From the NCBI RefSeq assembly GCF_020742175.1, contig NZ_DYXM01000016.1, positions 1-20,205 on the forward strand: a DNA stretch of 20,205 bases. Reading direction: 5' to 3'. The translations under genes and the position numbers were made by a program. Of this stretch, positions 14,394 through 20,205 are shown piece by piece (position 1 is the first letter of the stretch; every line of letters begins with the position of its first letter). This DNA is from Dietzia timorensis (lineage in GTDB: Bacteria; Actinomycetota; Actinomycetes; Mycobacteriales; Mycobacteriaceae). Below the pieces are notes generated by a model. That model searched no databases. It worked only from the letters and a program-made list of their open reading frames with translations, and was not told the origin of the DNA.

Positions 14394-14999
14394 ATGTCAG
14401 GACGGCTGAGCCAGAGCGAACGCCGCTCGCAGCTGGTGGCGATCGGGGCGAAGCTGCTCCACGAGACCTCGTTCTCGGAGTTCTCGATCGACACGGTGGC
14501 GCGCGAGGCCGGGATCTCACGCAGCCTGCTGTTCCACTACTTCAACTCCAAACACGAGTACCTCACGGCCGTCATCAACCGCTCCGCGAAGTTCATCATT
14601 GAGCAGATCGAGCTGCCGGATCCGGAAAGCTCGACGGATCCCCTCTACGACACCATCGTCGCCTTCACACGGTTCGTGCGGCGCCGTCGTGACAACTATC
14701 TCGCCGTATTCCGCGCTCCCAGCCAGGATCCCGCCCTCCATGTCGCGGTCGACGACCTGTACAGCAAGATCGCCGAGAAGCTGCTCGCGGCGGCGGGTCT
14801 CGATTCGTCGACGCCGGGACGGATGATGCTCGCACGCTCCAGCGTCGCCGCGATCGAGATGTCGGCGCTCCAGTCCGAGTCGCTCGAACTCGACGAGGAG
14901 GAGATCGCGGACATGAACGCACGTATCACCGCCATGTTGTTCGCCCAGTCGGATCAGTTCGAGCCGCGCGGCCGCGCGAAAGGCTCCCATACCATCTAG
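14394..14999 (+). CDS. TetR family transcriptional regulator
   Basis: A 201-aa one-component regulator. The helix-turn-helix is at about residues 30-52 (FSIDTVAREAGISRSLLFHYFNSK), with the family's typical YF-x2-K end and the preceding RRSQLVAIGAKLL helix. The C-terminal ligand and dimer domain is not specific enough to name an inducer. It contains an acidic stretch SLELDEEEIADM. The start is ATG at 14394, with GGGGGGAA upstream. The frame extends to an ATG at 14364 with no ribosome site. It is divergent from tgt and 36 bases upstream of the small GGCT-like gene, either of which could be its target. A TetR-type DNA-binding domain is certain, the function is not. Confidence 0.9.
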   Translation: MSGRLSQSERRSQLVAIGAKLLHETSFSEFSIDTVAREAGISRSLLFHYFNSKHEYLTAVINRSAKFIIEQIELPDPESSTDPLYDTIVAFTRFVRRRRDNYLAVFRAPSQDPALHVAVDDLYSKIAEKLLAAAGLDSSTPGRMMLARSSVAAIEMSALQSESLELDEEEIADMNARITAMLFAQSDQFEPRGRAKGSHTI

Positions 15000-15023
15000 C
15001 GAGCCCGAGCCCCGCCGCGCTGA

Positions 15024-15029
15024 TATTTT
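15024..15029 (+). promoter_or_regulatory. -10 box for the GGCT-like gene
   Basis: TATTTT ends 6 bases before the ATG at 15036, and there is no Shine-Dalgarno, so a leaderless transcript separate from the TetR gene is likely. Confidence 0.5.
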
Positions 15030-15035
15030 TGGCCC

Positions 15036-15362
15036 ATGACCGCTTCGCACCTCTTTATCTACGGTTCGCTGGCGCCCGGCGCCCCCAACGAGCACGTCCT
15101 CGCTCCCCTCGGCGGAACGTGGCAGCGCGGGTCGATCACCGGCAGCCTCGACGAGCACGTCTGGGGCGCGGGGATGGGATTCCCCGGCTACCGCCCGTCC
15201 GGCGACGACACCATCGACGGCTGGCTGCTCAGGTCGGACGCGCTCGACGGCGCCTGGGGCGAACTCGACGAGTTCGAGGGCGCCGAGTATCGCCGCATCG
15301 AGGTCGATTGCCTGCTCGACGACGGCTCGCGCGTGCGCACCTGGGTCTACTCGCTCGCCTGA
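15036..15362 (+). CDS. Gamma-glutamylcyclotransferase-like (AIG2/YtfP family) protein
   Basis: A 108-aa single-domain protein. The substrate loop YGSLAPG is at residues 9-15, then a GSLDEHVWGAGMGFPGYRP stretch, and the acidic active-site region LDEFEGAEYRRIEV (77-90) ends with DDGSRVRTWVY. Enzymes of this fold release 5-oxoproline from gamma-glutamyl peptides or amines. The substrate here is unknown. The ATG at 15036 has no ribosome site but has a -10 box directly upstream. It is short but complete for the family. It could also be a non-enzymatic relative. Confidence 0.85.
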   Translation: MTASHLFIYGSLAPGAPNEHVLAPLGGTWQRGSITGSLDEHVWGAGMGFPGYRPSGDDTIDGWLLRSDALDGAWGELDEFEGAEYRRIEVDCLLDDGSRVRTWVYSLA

Positions 15363-15387
15363 TCCAACACTGCCTGACCAAGAACAC

Positions 15388-15426
15388 AAAAAAGTCCCCC
15401 ACCTGCGCTTTCGCAGGTGAGGGACT
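15388..15426 (-). terminator. Intrinsic terminator of tRNA-Ser(CGA)
   Basis: A 15-bp stem (15412-15426 with 15393-15407, one G-U pair) with a 4-base loop is followed on the minus strand by TTTTTTGTG. It begins 2 bases after the encoded CCA. The converse direction has no T-run. Confidence 0.95.
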
Positions 15427-15427
15427 G

Positions 15428-15518
15428 TGGCGGTGGCGAAGGGATTTGAACCCTTGGTTGGGGGTTACCCAACACTCGCTTTCGAGGCGAGCTCCTTAGG
15501 CCGCTCGGACACGCCACC
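15428..15518 (-). tRNA. tRNA-Ser, anticodon CGA
   Basis: A class II tRNA on the minus strand. Acceptor arms GGTGGCG and CGCCACC pair fully. The anticodon stem-loop CTCGC-CTCGAAA-GCGAG gives CGA (decodes UCG). A long variable arm (TGTTGGGTAACCCCCAAC) and a T-arm with GGTTCAAATCC follow. CCA is encoded at 15428-15430. It has its own promoter and a strong terminator. Confidence 0.97.
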
Positions 15519-15525
15519 GCCGAAT

Positions 15526-15555
15526 AGGCTACCTGCACGGCGCGGCCATAAACAA
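15526..15555 (-). promoter_or_regulatory. Promoter of tRNA-Ser(CGA)
   Basis: On the minus strand TTGTTT (15555-15550) and TAGCCT (15531-15526) are 18 bases apart. The -10 ends 7 bases before the mature 5' end at 15518, exactly the layout of the other tRNA-Ser promoter here. Confidence 0.6.
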
Positions 15556-15598
15556 ATCAGGCCGCGGACGTGCATTCACACCGCGCCGCTACCCCTGG

Positions 15599-16081
15599 CT
15601 AGCGCCGCTCGGCGAAAAATTCCCGCAGCCCCTCCGAGGCCCGCTCGGCAAGCACCCCGCCGCGCACCTGCGGCCGCCACAACAAGCGCCTGTCCCGTAC
15701 GACGTCGAACAGCGATCCGCACGCGCCCGTGCGCGGCTCCCACGCCCCGAACACGATCGTCCCGATGCGCGCAGCCACCGCCGCGCCCGCGCACATGGTG
15801 CACGGTTCGAGGTTCACCGCCAGCGTGCATTCGGTCAGGCGCCAGCCGTCCCCGAGCCGCGCGGCCGCGCCGCGTAGCGCGAGGATCTCGGCGTGAGCCA
15901 ACGGATCCGCGTCCGCCTCACGCCTGTTCGTGGCCGCGGCCAGCTCGGTTCCGTCAGGGCCGTATATGACGGCGGACACCGGAACATCCCCGGCGGGCGT
16001 CTCGCGCGCGAGCGCGATGCAGCGCTCCATGCGGGCCGCGTCCAGGCGCTCGATCTCGGGTTCGGGAAGCGAAGGGCTCAT
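15599..16081 (-). CDS. tadA: tRNA adenosine(34) deaminase TadA
   Basis: A 160-aa cytidine-deaminase-fold enzyme. The zinc and catalytic motif HAE is at 63-65 and PCTMC at 93-97 (Cys94, Cys97). The family's FGAWEPRTGACGSLFDV and a C-terminal LREFFAERR helix follow. It converts A34 to inosine in tRNA-Arg(ACG), needed to read CGC and CGA codons. The start ATG at 16081 is taken from the frame. A nearer start in front of MERCIALARE (16030) is possible. It lies 45 bases downstream of the gene for its conserved neighbour and is probably transcribed with it. Confidence 0.95.
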   Translation of the reverse strand: MSPSLPEPEIERLDAARMERCIALARETPAGDVPVSAVIYGPDGTELAAATNRREADADPLAHAEILALRGAAARLGDGWRLTECTLAVNLEPCTMCAGAAVAARIGTIVFGAWEPRTGACGSLFDVVRDRRLLWRPQVRGGVLAERASEGLREFFAERR

Positions 16082-16126
16082 AACGGCTGATCACCACCGC
16101 GCTCGCGGCGCATGGGCGAGGCGCGC

Positions 16127-16651
16127 TCAGCGCTCGTCGAGCAGCTGCTCGAAACGCTCGGCGAACCCCATCCGGTCAGCGATCGACTCGAGGTGCTCGT
16201 CGGCGTATAGGTCCGTCTCGGACACGATGATCTCGAGCACGCCCGACGGCAGCCCGAGGTCCTCGAGCAGCGCCCAGTCGCCCTCTCCCCAGGGGTCGGT
16301 GTTCTCGAGCTCGTCGTCGTCGAGGTCCGGAACCTCGATGTTGAGCTCGTCGAGCACGTCGGCGGCGAGGTCGTAGTCGATCGCCGCGGTCGCGTCGGAA
16401 AGCAGCAGGCGGTGCCCGGCGGGGCCCGGCCGCAGGATCACGAAGAATTCGTCGTCGACGTCGAGCAGCGCGAAGGCGGCGCCGCCGGAGCGCAGCTCGC
16501 GAATCCCCTTCGCCGCGGCGTCGAGGCTTCCCAGCGCGTCGTCGTCGAGCCGGCCGAGCTGCCAGCCGGACTCGTCGCGAACCACCCACACGCCGATGCC
16601 GCCCAGGTCGTCATCGCTCGAATCGTCCTCGCCGGTGCGCGCACTGTTCAT
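16127..16651 (-). CDS. tRNA adenosine deaminase-associated protein
   Basis: A 174-aa acidic protein of the actinobacterial family found next to tadA. It begins with a disordered DD/SS-rich segment, then a folded core VWVVRDESGWQLGRLDDDAL, FFVILRPGP and LLLSDATAAIDYDLAADVLDEL, an Asp-rich loop (PDLDDDELENTDPWGEGDW), and a closing LEDLGLPSGVLEIIVSE region. No catalytic motif is evident and the function is not established. The partner role is inferred from neighbourhood. The start is ATG at 16651, with TACGGT 7 bases upstream and no ribosome site. It is divergent from tyrA, with start codons only 36 bases apart. Confidence 0.88.
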   Translation of the reverse strand: MNSARTGEDDSSDDDLGGIGVWVVRDESGWQLGRLDDDALGSLDAAAKGIRELRSGGAAFALLDVDDEFFVILRPGPAGHRLLLSDATAAIDYDLAADVLDELNIEVPDLDDDELENTDPWGEGDWALLEDLGLPSGVLEIIVSETDLYADEHLESIADRMGFAERFEQLLDER

Positions 16652-16658
16652 GGCAGCA

Positions 16659-16664
16659 ACCGTA
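16659..16664 (-). promoter_or_regulatory. -10 box for the tadA operon
   Basis: TACGGT on the minus strand ends 7 bases before the ATG at 16651, giving a leaderless start. The divergent tyrA GTG at 16688 has the weaker GAACCT 6 bases upstream, so both promoters share this 36-base gap. Confidence 0.45.
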
Positions 16665-16687
16665 GTCGGCTGTGAGAACCTTGTCAG

Positions 16688-17764
16688 GTGGATACTTTCC
16701 AAAGCGACGCGGACCAGCCCGAACACGGCCATTCTCTCGCGGCCGCGCGGCAGGCGGCGGGACCGGTGTGCGTCCTCGGCCTCGGCCTGATCGGCGGTTC
16801 GCTGCTGCGCTGCCTCGATGCCGGCACGGCCGCAATCCCAGCCGCAGCCGCAAACACCGGCACTGCCGCTGCCGCAGCGGCCTCCCCTCCGCCGCGCGCG
16901 TTCGGCTGGAACCGCTCCCCCGCGACCGTCGACGCCGCGCGCGCCGCCGGGCACGACGCGAGCGCGGACCTGCCGGCGACCCTCGAACGCGCACGCGCCG
17001 AGGACGCGCTCGTCGTCGTGGGCGTGCCCATGCCCGCCGTCGCGTCCGTCCTCGCGGAGGTCGCGCGGATTCACCCCGGGGCGCAGCTCACCGACGTCGT
17101 CAGCGTGAAGGGGCCCGTCCGTGACGCGGTGCGCGCCGCCGGGCTTGCCGCGGGCTATGTCGGTTCCCACCCCATGGCCGGCACGAATTCCACCGGCTGG
17201 TCGGCGACAGATCCCGAGCTTTTCGCGGGTTCCCGCTGGGTCATCACCTCTGACGGCGGAGGCGCCGAGTCCACCTGGCGGCGCGTCGCCGCGCTGGGTT
17301 CTTCCACCGGATCGCGCCTCGTGACGCTGCCGGCAGACGAGCACGATCGCGCCGTCGCGCGGATCTCCCACCTGCCGCACGTTCTCGCCGAAGCGCTCGC
17401 GATCGCCGGCGATGCAGGCGGGGACGCCGCGTTGGCGCTGGGGGCCGGGTCGTTTCGCGATGGGACGCGGGTCGCGGGGACTCCGCCGGACCTCGTCCGC
17501 GCGATCTGCGAGCCAAATGCGGCCGCGCTCGAGGTGGCGCTCGCCGAGGCCGTGGAGGAACTGGGCGCCTCGCTCGAGCAGCTGCGGCGGACAGGTTCGC
17601 TCGGCGATCTCGTCGACCGCGGGTCGGCCGGTCGCGCGGCCTTCGAAGCGCGGCAGGGCGACGCGGGCGAAGCGCCGCAGGAGATCACCATCGGCGCGCC
17701 GGGCTGGCTGGATGCGGCCGTGGCCGCGGGGCGCCGCGGGCGGGAGATCTCGGTCGCGTTCTGA
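16688..17764 (+). CDS. tyrA: Prephenate (or arogenate) dehydrogenase TyrA
   Basis: A 358-aa enzyme of tyrosine synthesis. The Rossmann dinucleotide motif is VLGLGLIGGSLL (29-40), with VVVGVPMPAV, DVVSVKG (Ser139, Lys141) and SHPMAGT (catalytic His161) following. The helical dimer domain contains ISHLPHVLAEALA and AGSFRDGTRVA. It oxidatively decarboxylates prephenate or arogenate. Corynebacterial relatives favour arogenate, so the substrate is left open. An Ala/Pro-rich insert at about 47-69 sits between the first strand-helix and the second strand, where a short turn is usual. GTG at 16688 is the start. No Shine-Dalgarno is visible. It is divergent from the tadA operon and converges on the next gene with a 21-base gap. 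Confidence 0.94.
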   Translation: MDTFQSDADQPEHGHSLAAARQAAGPVCVLGLGLIGGSLLRCLDAGTAAIPAAAANTGTAAAAAASPPPRAFGWNRSPATVDAARAAGHDASADLPATLERARAEDALVVVGVPMPAVASVLAEVARIHPGAQLTDVVSVKGPVRDAVRAAGLAAGYVGSHPMAGTNSTGWSATDPELFAGSRWVITSDGGGAESTWRRVAALGSSTGSRLVTLPADEHDRAVARISHLPHVLAEALAIAGDAGGDAALALGAGSFRDGTRVAGTPPDLVRAICEPNAAALEVALAEAVEELGASLEQLRRTGSLGDLVDRGSAGRAAFEARQGDAGEAPQEITIGAPGWLDAAVAAGRRGREISVAF

Positions 17765-17785
17765 CCTCGCCCGCCCTTCGCCGTC

Positions 17786-18397
17786 TTAGCGGCGCTCGGT
17801 GAATCCGGGCACGTCGAGGACGAATCCCTCGGCGTCGACGTGGGCGGACGTCGCCGCTTCGCCGGTGATCCCGTGCACCATCGCATCGTCGCTGCGGAAC
17901 GACATCGGGGTGTCGGAGACCGTGAGATCGTAGGCATCGACCGAAAGCGCGCTCCGCGAGACCTCGTCGGGAGCGCGATGGAGGCCGTTCGCCCGCACGG
18001 CGAGGGAGAAGAATGCCATCGAACCGGCGATGAGAACATCGGTGGTACCGGGCGATCCAATGCGCTCCGTCTCGCCTTCGGCGGTCGTGGCGAGCCAGGA
18101 ACCTCCGCCGTCATACCGCAGGGTGAGCGAGCGGGAATCCTCGGCGCGCTCGGATTCGAGGACGATCTCGCGCGCCTGGCCGTCGTCGTCGACCACGACG
18201 TCGTAGGTGAGGGTGAACGCAGGGCGCTCGGAGGTGCCGGCCTCGACGAGGCGGCCGCGCACGCGGAGCTCGGAGTCGACGGGCGCGATGCGCGCCTGCT
18301 CCACGCGCGCCCCATCCGACGAGAACCAGGTAAATATCCGCGGTCCGGCGGAAGCGGCGTCGTCTACGTTTCCGTTGGTGTCAGCTGGGGAAGTCAC
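17786..18397 (-). CDS. Putative glycolipid-binding domain protein
   Basis: A 203-aa protein that resembles the putative glycolipid-binding family (DUF1089/PF06475, the PA1994 fold): an initial FTWFSSDGARVEQARI strand, then LTYDVVVDDDGQAREIVLE, SLTLRYDGGGSWLAT, a TDVLIAGSMAFFSLAVRANGL segment, and the closing VDAEGFVLDVPGF. No signal peptide is seen, so it is probably cytoplasmic. The family's binding function is only putative. The start GTG at 18397 is chosen because TATCGT ends 6 bases upstream. The frame stays open far upstream across the divergent gene, which is not real. It converges with tyrA. Confidence 0.6.
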   Translation of the reverse strand: MTSPADTNGNVDDAASAGPRIFTWFSSDGARVEQARIAPVDSELRVRGRLVEAGTSERPAFTLTYDVVVDDDGQAREIVLESERAEDSRSLTLRYDGGGSWLATTAEGETERIGSPGTTDVLIAGSMAFFSLAVRANGLHRAPDEVSRSALSVDAYDLTVSDTPMSFRSDDAMVHGITGEAATSAHVDAEGFVLDVPGFTERR

Positions 18398-18403
18398 ACG
18401 CCC

Positions 18404-18409
18404 ACGATA
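18404..18409 (-). promoter_or_regulatory. -10 box for the glycolipid-binding protein gene
   Basis: TATCGT on the minus strand ends 6 bases before the GTG at 18397, and no ribosome site is present. This indicates a leaderless start. Confidence 0.45.
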
Positions 18410-18431
18410 AGTCCAAGTGCAGGGCGGGCGG

Positions 18432-18446
18432 TAACCGTTTCGGTTA
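18432..18446. promoter_or_regulatory. Inverted repeat in a divergent intergenic region
   Basis: TAACCG-TTT-CGGTTA is a perfect 15-base inverted repeat lying 23 bases behind the -10 of the minus-strand gene and about 90 bases before the plus-strand gene. Related TTAGTTAGG and GTAACC half-sites follow. It looks like an operator, but the regulator is unknown. Confidence 0.4.
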
Positions 18447-18537
18447 GTTAGGTTCCCAAACGAGACAAATCCCACTCTTTGCTCACATTGCGCCGGAAGT
18501 TCACGCGGTCGTAACCGGACACGTAACCCCTGCTTCC

Positions 18538-18543
18538 TAACGT
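18538..18543 (+). promoter_or_regulatory. -10 box for the gene at 18551
   Basis: TAACGT ends 7 bases before the ATG at 18551. It overlaps a GTG at 18542, which argues against that codon as the start. Confidence 0.45.
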
Positions 18544-18550
18544 GAGCGCC

Positions 18551-19258
18551 ATGACGTTGGAACACGTATCGCTGGCAGATTCTCCTCGCACGATCCTGGA
18601 CTACCTGGCAGTGGTGGTCGCGGTGCGCGCCGCCGTGGGCCTCGGCGCCCCGAGCGCGGACTCGGCGGTATCGGGCAGTTCGGACGGTTCCGGAGCGGGC
18701 GGCAGCGCGGCGACCTCGCATCCGACGTGGTCCGACGAGAACGGCAGCTGGCTCACCCTCGTCCTTCCGGGCGACGGGCGTGCGCTGCTCGCGGGTTGGC
18801 ATGCCGACGAATCCGAGACGGAAGCGAGCGGCACGAGCCTCGACGGCGGCACCGACCTCATCGATACCGCTCCCGGCTGGTGGCGCCGCGGTATCGACCA
18901 CGCCCGGGCGCGACGTGATGTGCTCGGTTTCCTCTACGGCTGGGACGGAGCGGCGTGGTGGCGCGCGCCGTACGACACCGCCGACGGGTTCGACCCCGAT
19001 TTTTTCCCCGTCACCCGCGATTCGGTCGCCGAGCAGATTGAGGAGCTCGCCGCGGACACCCTGCTCGACGATCCGGCGTCCGAGGCCGTCGACGCACTTC
19101 TCGCCGCTGGTACTGCGCTCACCGCCGGTCAGCTCGAGGCGGCGCTGCACACCGAGGACGGATGGCCGGAGGTTGACGTCGCCGCCGGCGTCCGCGCGGC
19201 CCAGGCATTCGCCGAGTACGCCGAGAGGCTCCAGCCCGCCCCGCAGAACGTCTCCTAG
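18551..19258 (+). CDS. Hypothetical protein, acidic and tryptophan-containing
   Basis: A 235-aa protein I do not recognise. The N-terminus (MTLEHVSLADSPRTILDYLAVVV) is followed by a Ser/Gly/Ala-rich low-complexity stretch at about 33-58. A folded core has TWSDENGSWLTLVLPGDGRALLAGWHADES, PGWWRRGIDHARARRDVLGFLYGWDGAAWWRAPYD and DPDFFPVTRDSVAEQIEELA. The C-terminal third is helical and acidic. There is no signal peptide and no membrane segment. The codon use is typical of the neighbours, so it is a resident gene. ATG at 18551 is preferred over the GTG at 18542, based on the -10 box. It is divergent from the glycolipid-binding gene, which might share a regulator. Confidence 0.8.
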   Translation: MTLEHVSLADSPRTILDYLAVVVAVRAAVGLGAPSADSAVSGSSDGSGAGGSAATSHPTWSDENGSWLTLVLPGDGRALLAGWHADESETEASGTSLDGGTDLIDTAPGWWRRGIDHARARRDVLGFLYGWDGAAWWRAPYDTADGFDPDFFPVTRDSVAEQIEELAADTLLDDPASEAVDALLAAGTALTAGQLEAALHTEDGWPEVDVAAGVRAAQAFAEYAERLQPAPQNVS

Positions 19259-19339
19259 CGGGCGCCCACGCGCGCGAGCGCATAGCGGTCATACCTGCGC
19301 GGGAATACCGCCTGCCGCTCGCACGTTGCACCGGCCGTG

Positions 19340-19414
19340 AGCCGCACTCCCGACAGGAGTTCGAGCGGCTGTGCCCCGCGCCTTTCGCGCGGGGCGCGAA
19401 CCGGTGCCCTTTTT
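19340..19414 (+). terminator. Overlapping hairpins ending in a T-run (terminator or attenuator)
   Basis: Three hairpins follow each other. The first pairs AGCCGC and ACTCC (19340-19350) with GGAGT and GCGGCT (19356-19370) with a 4-base bulge. The second pairs GCCCCGCGC (19373-19381) with GCGCGGGGC (19387-19395). The third pairs GGGCGC (19392-19397) with GTGCCC (19404-19409) and is followed by TTTTT (19410-19414). The second and third share bases and exclude each other. They lie 80 bases after the hypothetical gene and 20 bases before the monooxygenase start, so they may end the former or attenuate the latter. Confidence 0.6.
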
Positions 19415-19435
19415 ATTGATTGGTTTTAGATAGCG

Positions 19436-20205
19436 ATGCGCATTTCCGCCCTCGACCTCGCCCCCGCAGACAAGCAGGCGAGCTACGAGTCCGCCCTGTC
19501 CGATATCGTCCGGCTCGCCCAGCGCGCGGAAGCCCGGGGGCTCGAACGGGTCTGGTACGCCGAGCACCACAACATGGCGGCGATCGCATCCTCGGCGACG
19601 TCGGTGCTCATCGCACATGTCGCCGCGAACACGTCGACCATTCGGCTCGGTTCGGGCGGCGTCATGCTTCCCAACCATTCCCCCTTGGTGATCGCGGAGC
19701 AGTTCGGCACCCTCGCGGCGCTGCACCCGAACCGCATCGACGTCGGGCTCGGGCGCGCGCCCGGGACCGACCAGAAGACGTTCCTCGCGCTGCGGCGCGA
19801 TCCGCAGGCTTCCGAGCGATTCCCGTCCGACGTCGTCGAGCTGCAGTCGTTCCTCGCGGGCGGGGAGCCGATTCCCGGGGTCAAGGCCGCGCCGGTCGCG
19901 CAGACCCCGCCGCCGCTGTACATTCTCGGTTCCTCGCTGTTCGGCGCGACGCTGGCGGCGCAACTCGGCCTGCCGTACGCCTTCGCCTCGCATTTCGCGC
20001 CCGACCAGATGCTGCACGCACTGTCGGCGTACCGCGAGAACTTCCAGCCCTCCGATCAGCTCGCCGAACCGTACGCGATCGTCGGCGCAAACGTCGTGTC
20101 GCACGAGGACCGCGAGGTGGCCGCCGAGATCGAGCGCCACGTGCTCAAGGACCGGGTGTCGATGTTCGTCAAGCGCGCGAACTCCGAGGCCCGCGATTTC
20201 ACCGA
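19436..20205 (+). CDS. Luciferase-like (LLM class) flavin-dependent monooxygenase, 3' end cut by the window
   Basis: An open frame starts at the ATG at 19436 and runs off the right edge without a stop, giving about 256 residues. It opens MRISALDLAP and continues with VWYAEHHNMAAIASSATSVL, STIRLGSGGVMLPNHSPLVI, AEQFGTLAALHPNRIDVGLG, RAPGTDQ and PPPLYILGSSLFGATLAAQLG. These are hallmarks of the bacterial luciferase-like family, closest in pattern to the YhbW/MsnO8 group. Members use reduced flavin and oxygen. The substrate is unknown. No Shine-Dalgarno is seen. Sequence before it (ttttattgattggttttag) is AT-rich and probably holds its promoter. The preceding hairpins could control it. Confidence 0.9.
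   Translation, partial: MRISALDLAPADKQASYESALSDIVRLAQRAEARGLERVWYAEHHNMAAIASSATSVLIAHVAANTSTIRLGSGGVMLPNHSPLVIAEQFGTLAALHPNRIDVGLGRAPGTDQKTFLALRRDPQASERFPSDVVELQSFLAGGEPIPGVKAAPVAQTPPPLYILGSSLFGATLAAQLGLPYAFASHFAPDQMLHALSAYRENFQPSDQLAEPYAIVGANVVSHEDREVAAEIERHVLKDRVSMFVKRANSEARDFT

Noticed and set aside
14517..15389. Minus-strand open frame of about 290 codons opposite the TetR gene
   Set aside because: Antisense shadow; no ribosome site and no motif.
16652..17380. Long N-terminal extension of the TadA-associated protein
   Set aside because: It would be antisense to tyrA, and the family start with its -10 box is at 16651.
18398..19150. Long N-terminal extension of the glycolipid-binding protein
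   Set aside because: It would be antisense to the gene at 18551, and the GTG at 18397 has a -10 box 6 bases upstream.
19289..20140. Minus-strand open frame of about 283 codons
   Set aside because: Shadow of the luciferase-like monooxygenase, whose plus-strand motifs are clear.

Overview
High-GC actinobacterial chromosome, most consistent with the order Mycobacteriales (Corynebacterium, Dietzia or a close relative). The reasons are the block aspT-dnaX-ebfC-recR with the SRP RNA beside aspT, tadA with its actinobacterial partner gene divergent from tyrA, and many genes that start directly at a TANNNT -10 box without a Shine-Dalgarno sequence. Genus is inferred, not proven.

Layout. (1) 1-701, minus strand: the first 233 codons of a Z1-domain ATPase, a family found in MORC/Z1-type restriction and defence loci. 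It runs off the left edge and lies in DNA of clearly lower GC than the rest, so an acquired defence island probably begins next to recR. (2) 970-7151, minus strand: recR, ebfC, dnaX, aspT and the 4.5S SRP RNA, a conserved replication/repair and aspartate-metabolism block. (3) 7243-7413, plus strand: tRNA-Ser(GGA) with a good promoter and a textbook terminator. (4) 7456-10140, minus strand: methionine ABC importer metN-metI-metQ, preceded by a 23-bp tandem repeat. (5) 10285-14195: pterin dehydratase (minus), then three genes for queuosine-tRNA: gluQ and yhhQ on plus and tgt, convergent, on minus. (6) 14394-15518: TetR regulator, a small GGCT-like protein, and tRNA-Ser(CGA) on minus. (7) 15599-17785: tadA and its associated protein (minus), divergent from tyrA (plus). 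(8) 17786-20205: putative glycolipid-binding protein (minus), an unrecognised acidic protein (plus), a string of hairpins, and the 5' part of a luciferase-like flavin monooxygenase cut by the right edge.

How the genes fit together. YhhQ would import a queuosine precursor, Tgt would exchange it into position 34 of GUN-anticodon tRNAs, and GluQ-RS would glutamylate Q on tRNA-Asp. No Q biosynthesis gene is in the window, so salvage is a reasonable inference. TadA makes inosine at the wobble position of tRNA-Arg, so the window is rich in wobble modification and also holds two tRNA-Ser genes.

The most notable observations are the Z1 gene with no methyltransferase upstream, a Tgt that has lost all three zinc-ligand cysteines, the metN-proximal tandem repeats, the GAGAG/CTCTC repeats upstream of dnaX, and overlapping hairpins before the luciferase-like gene.
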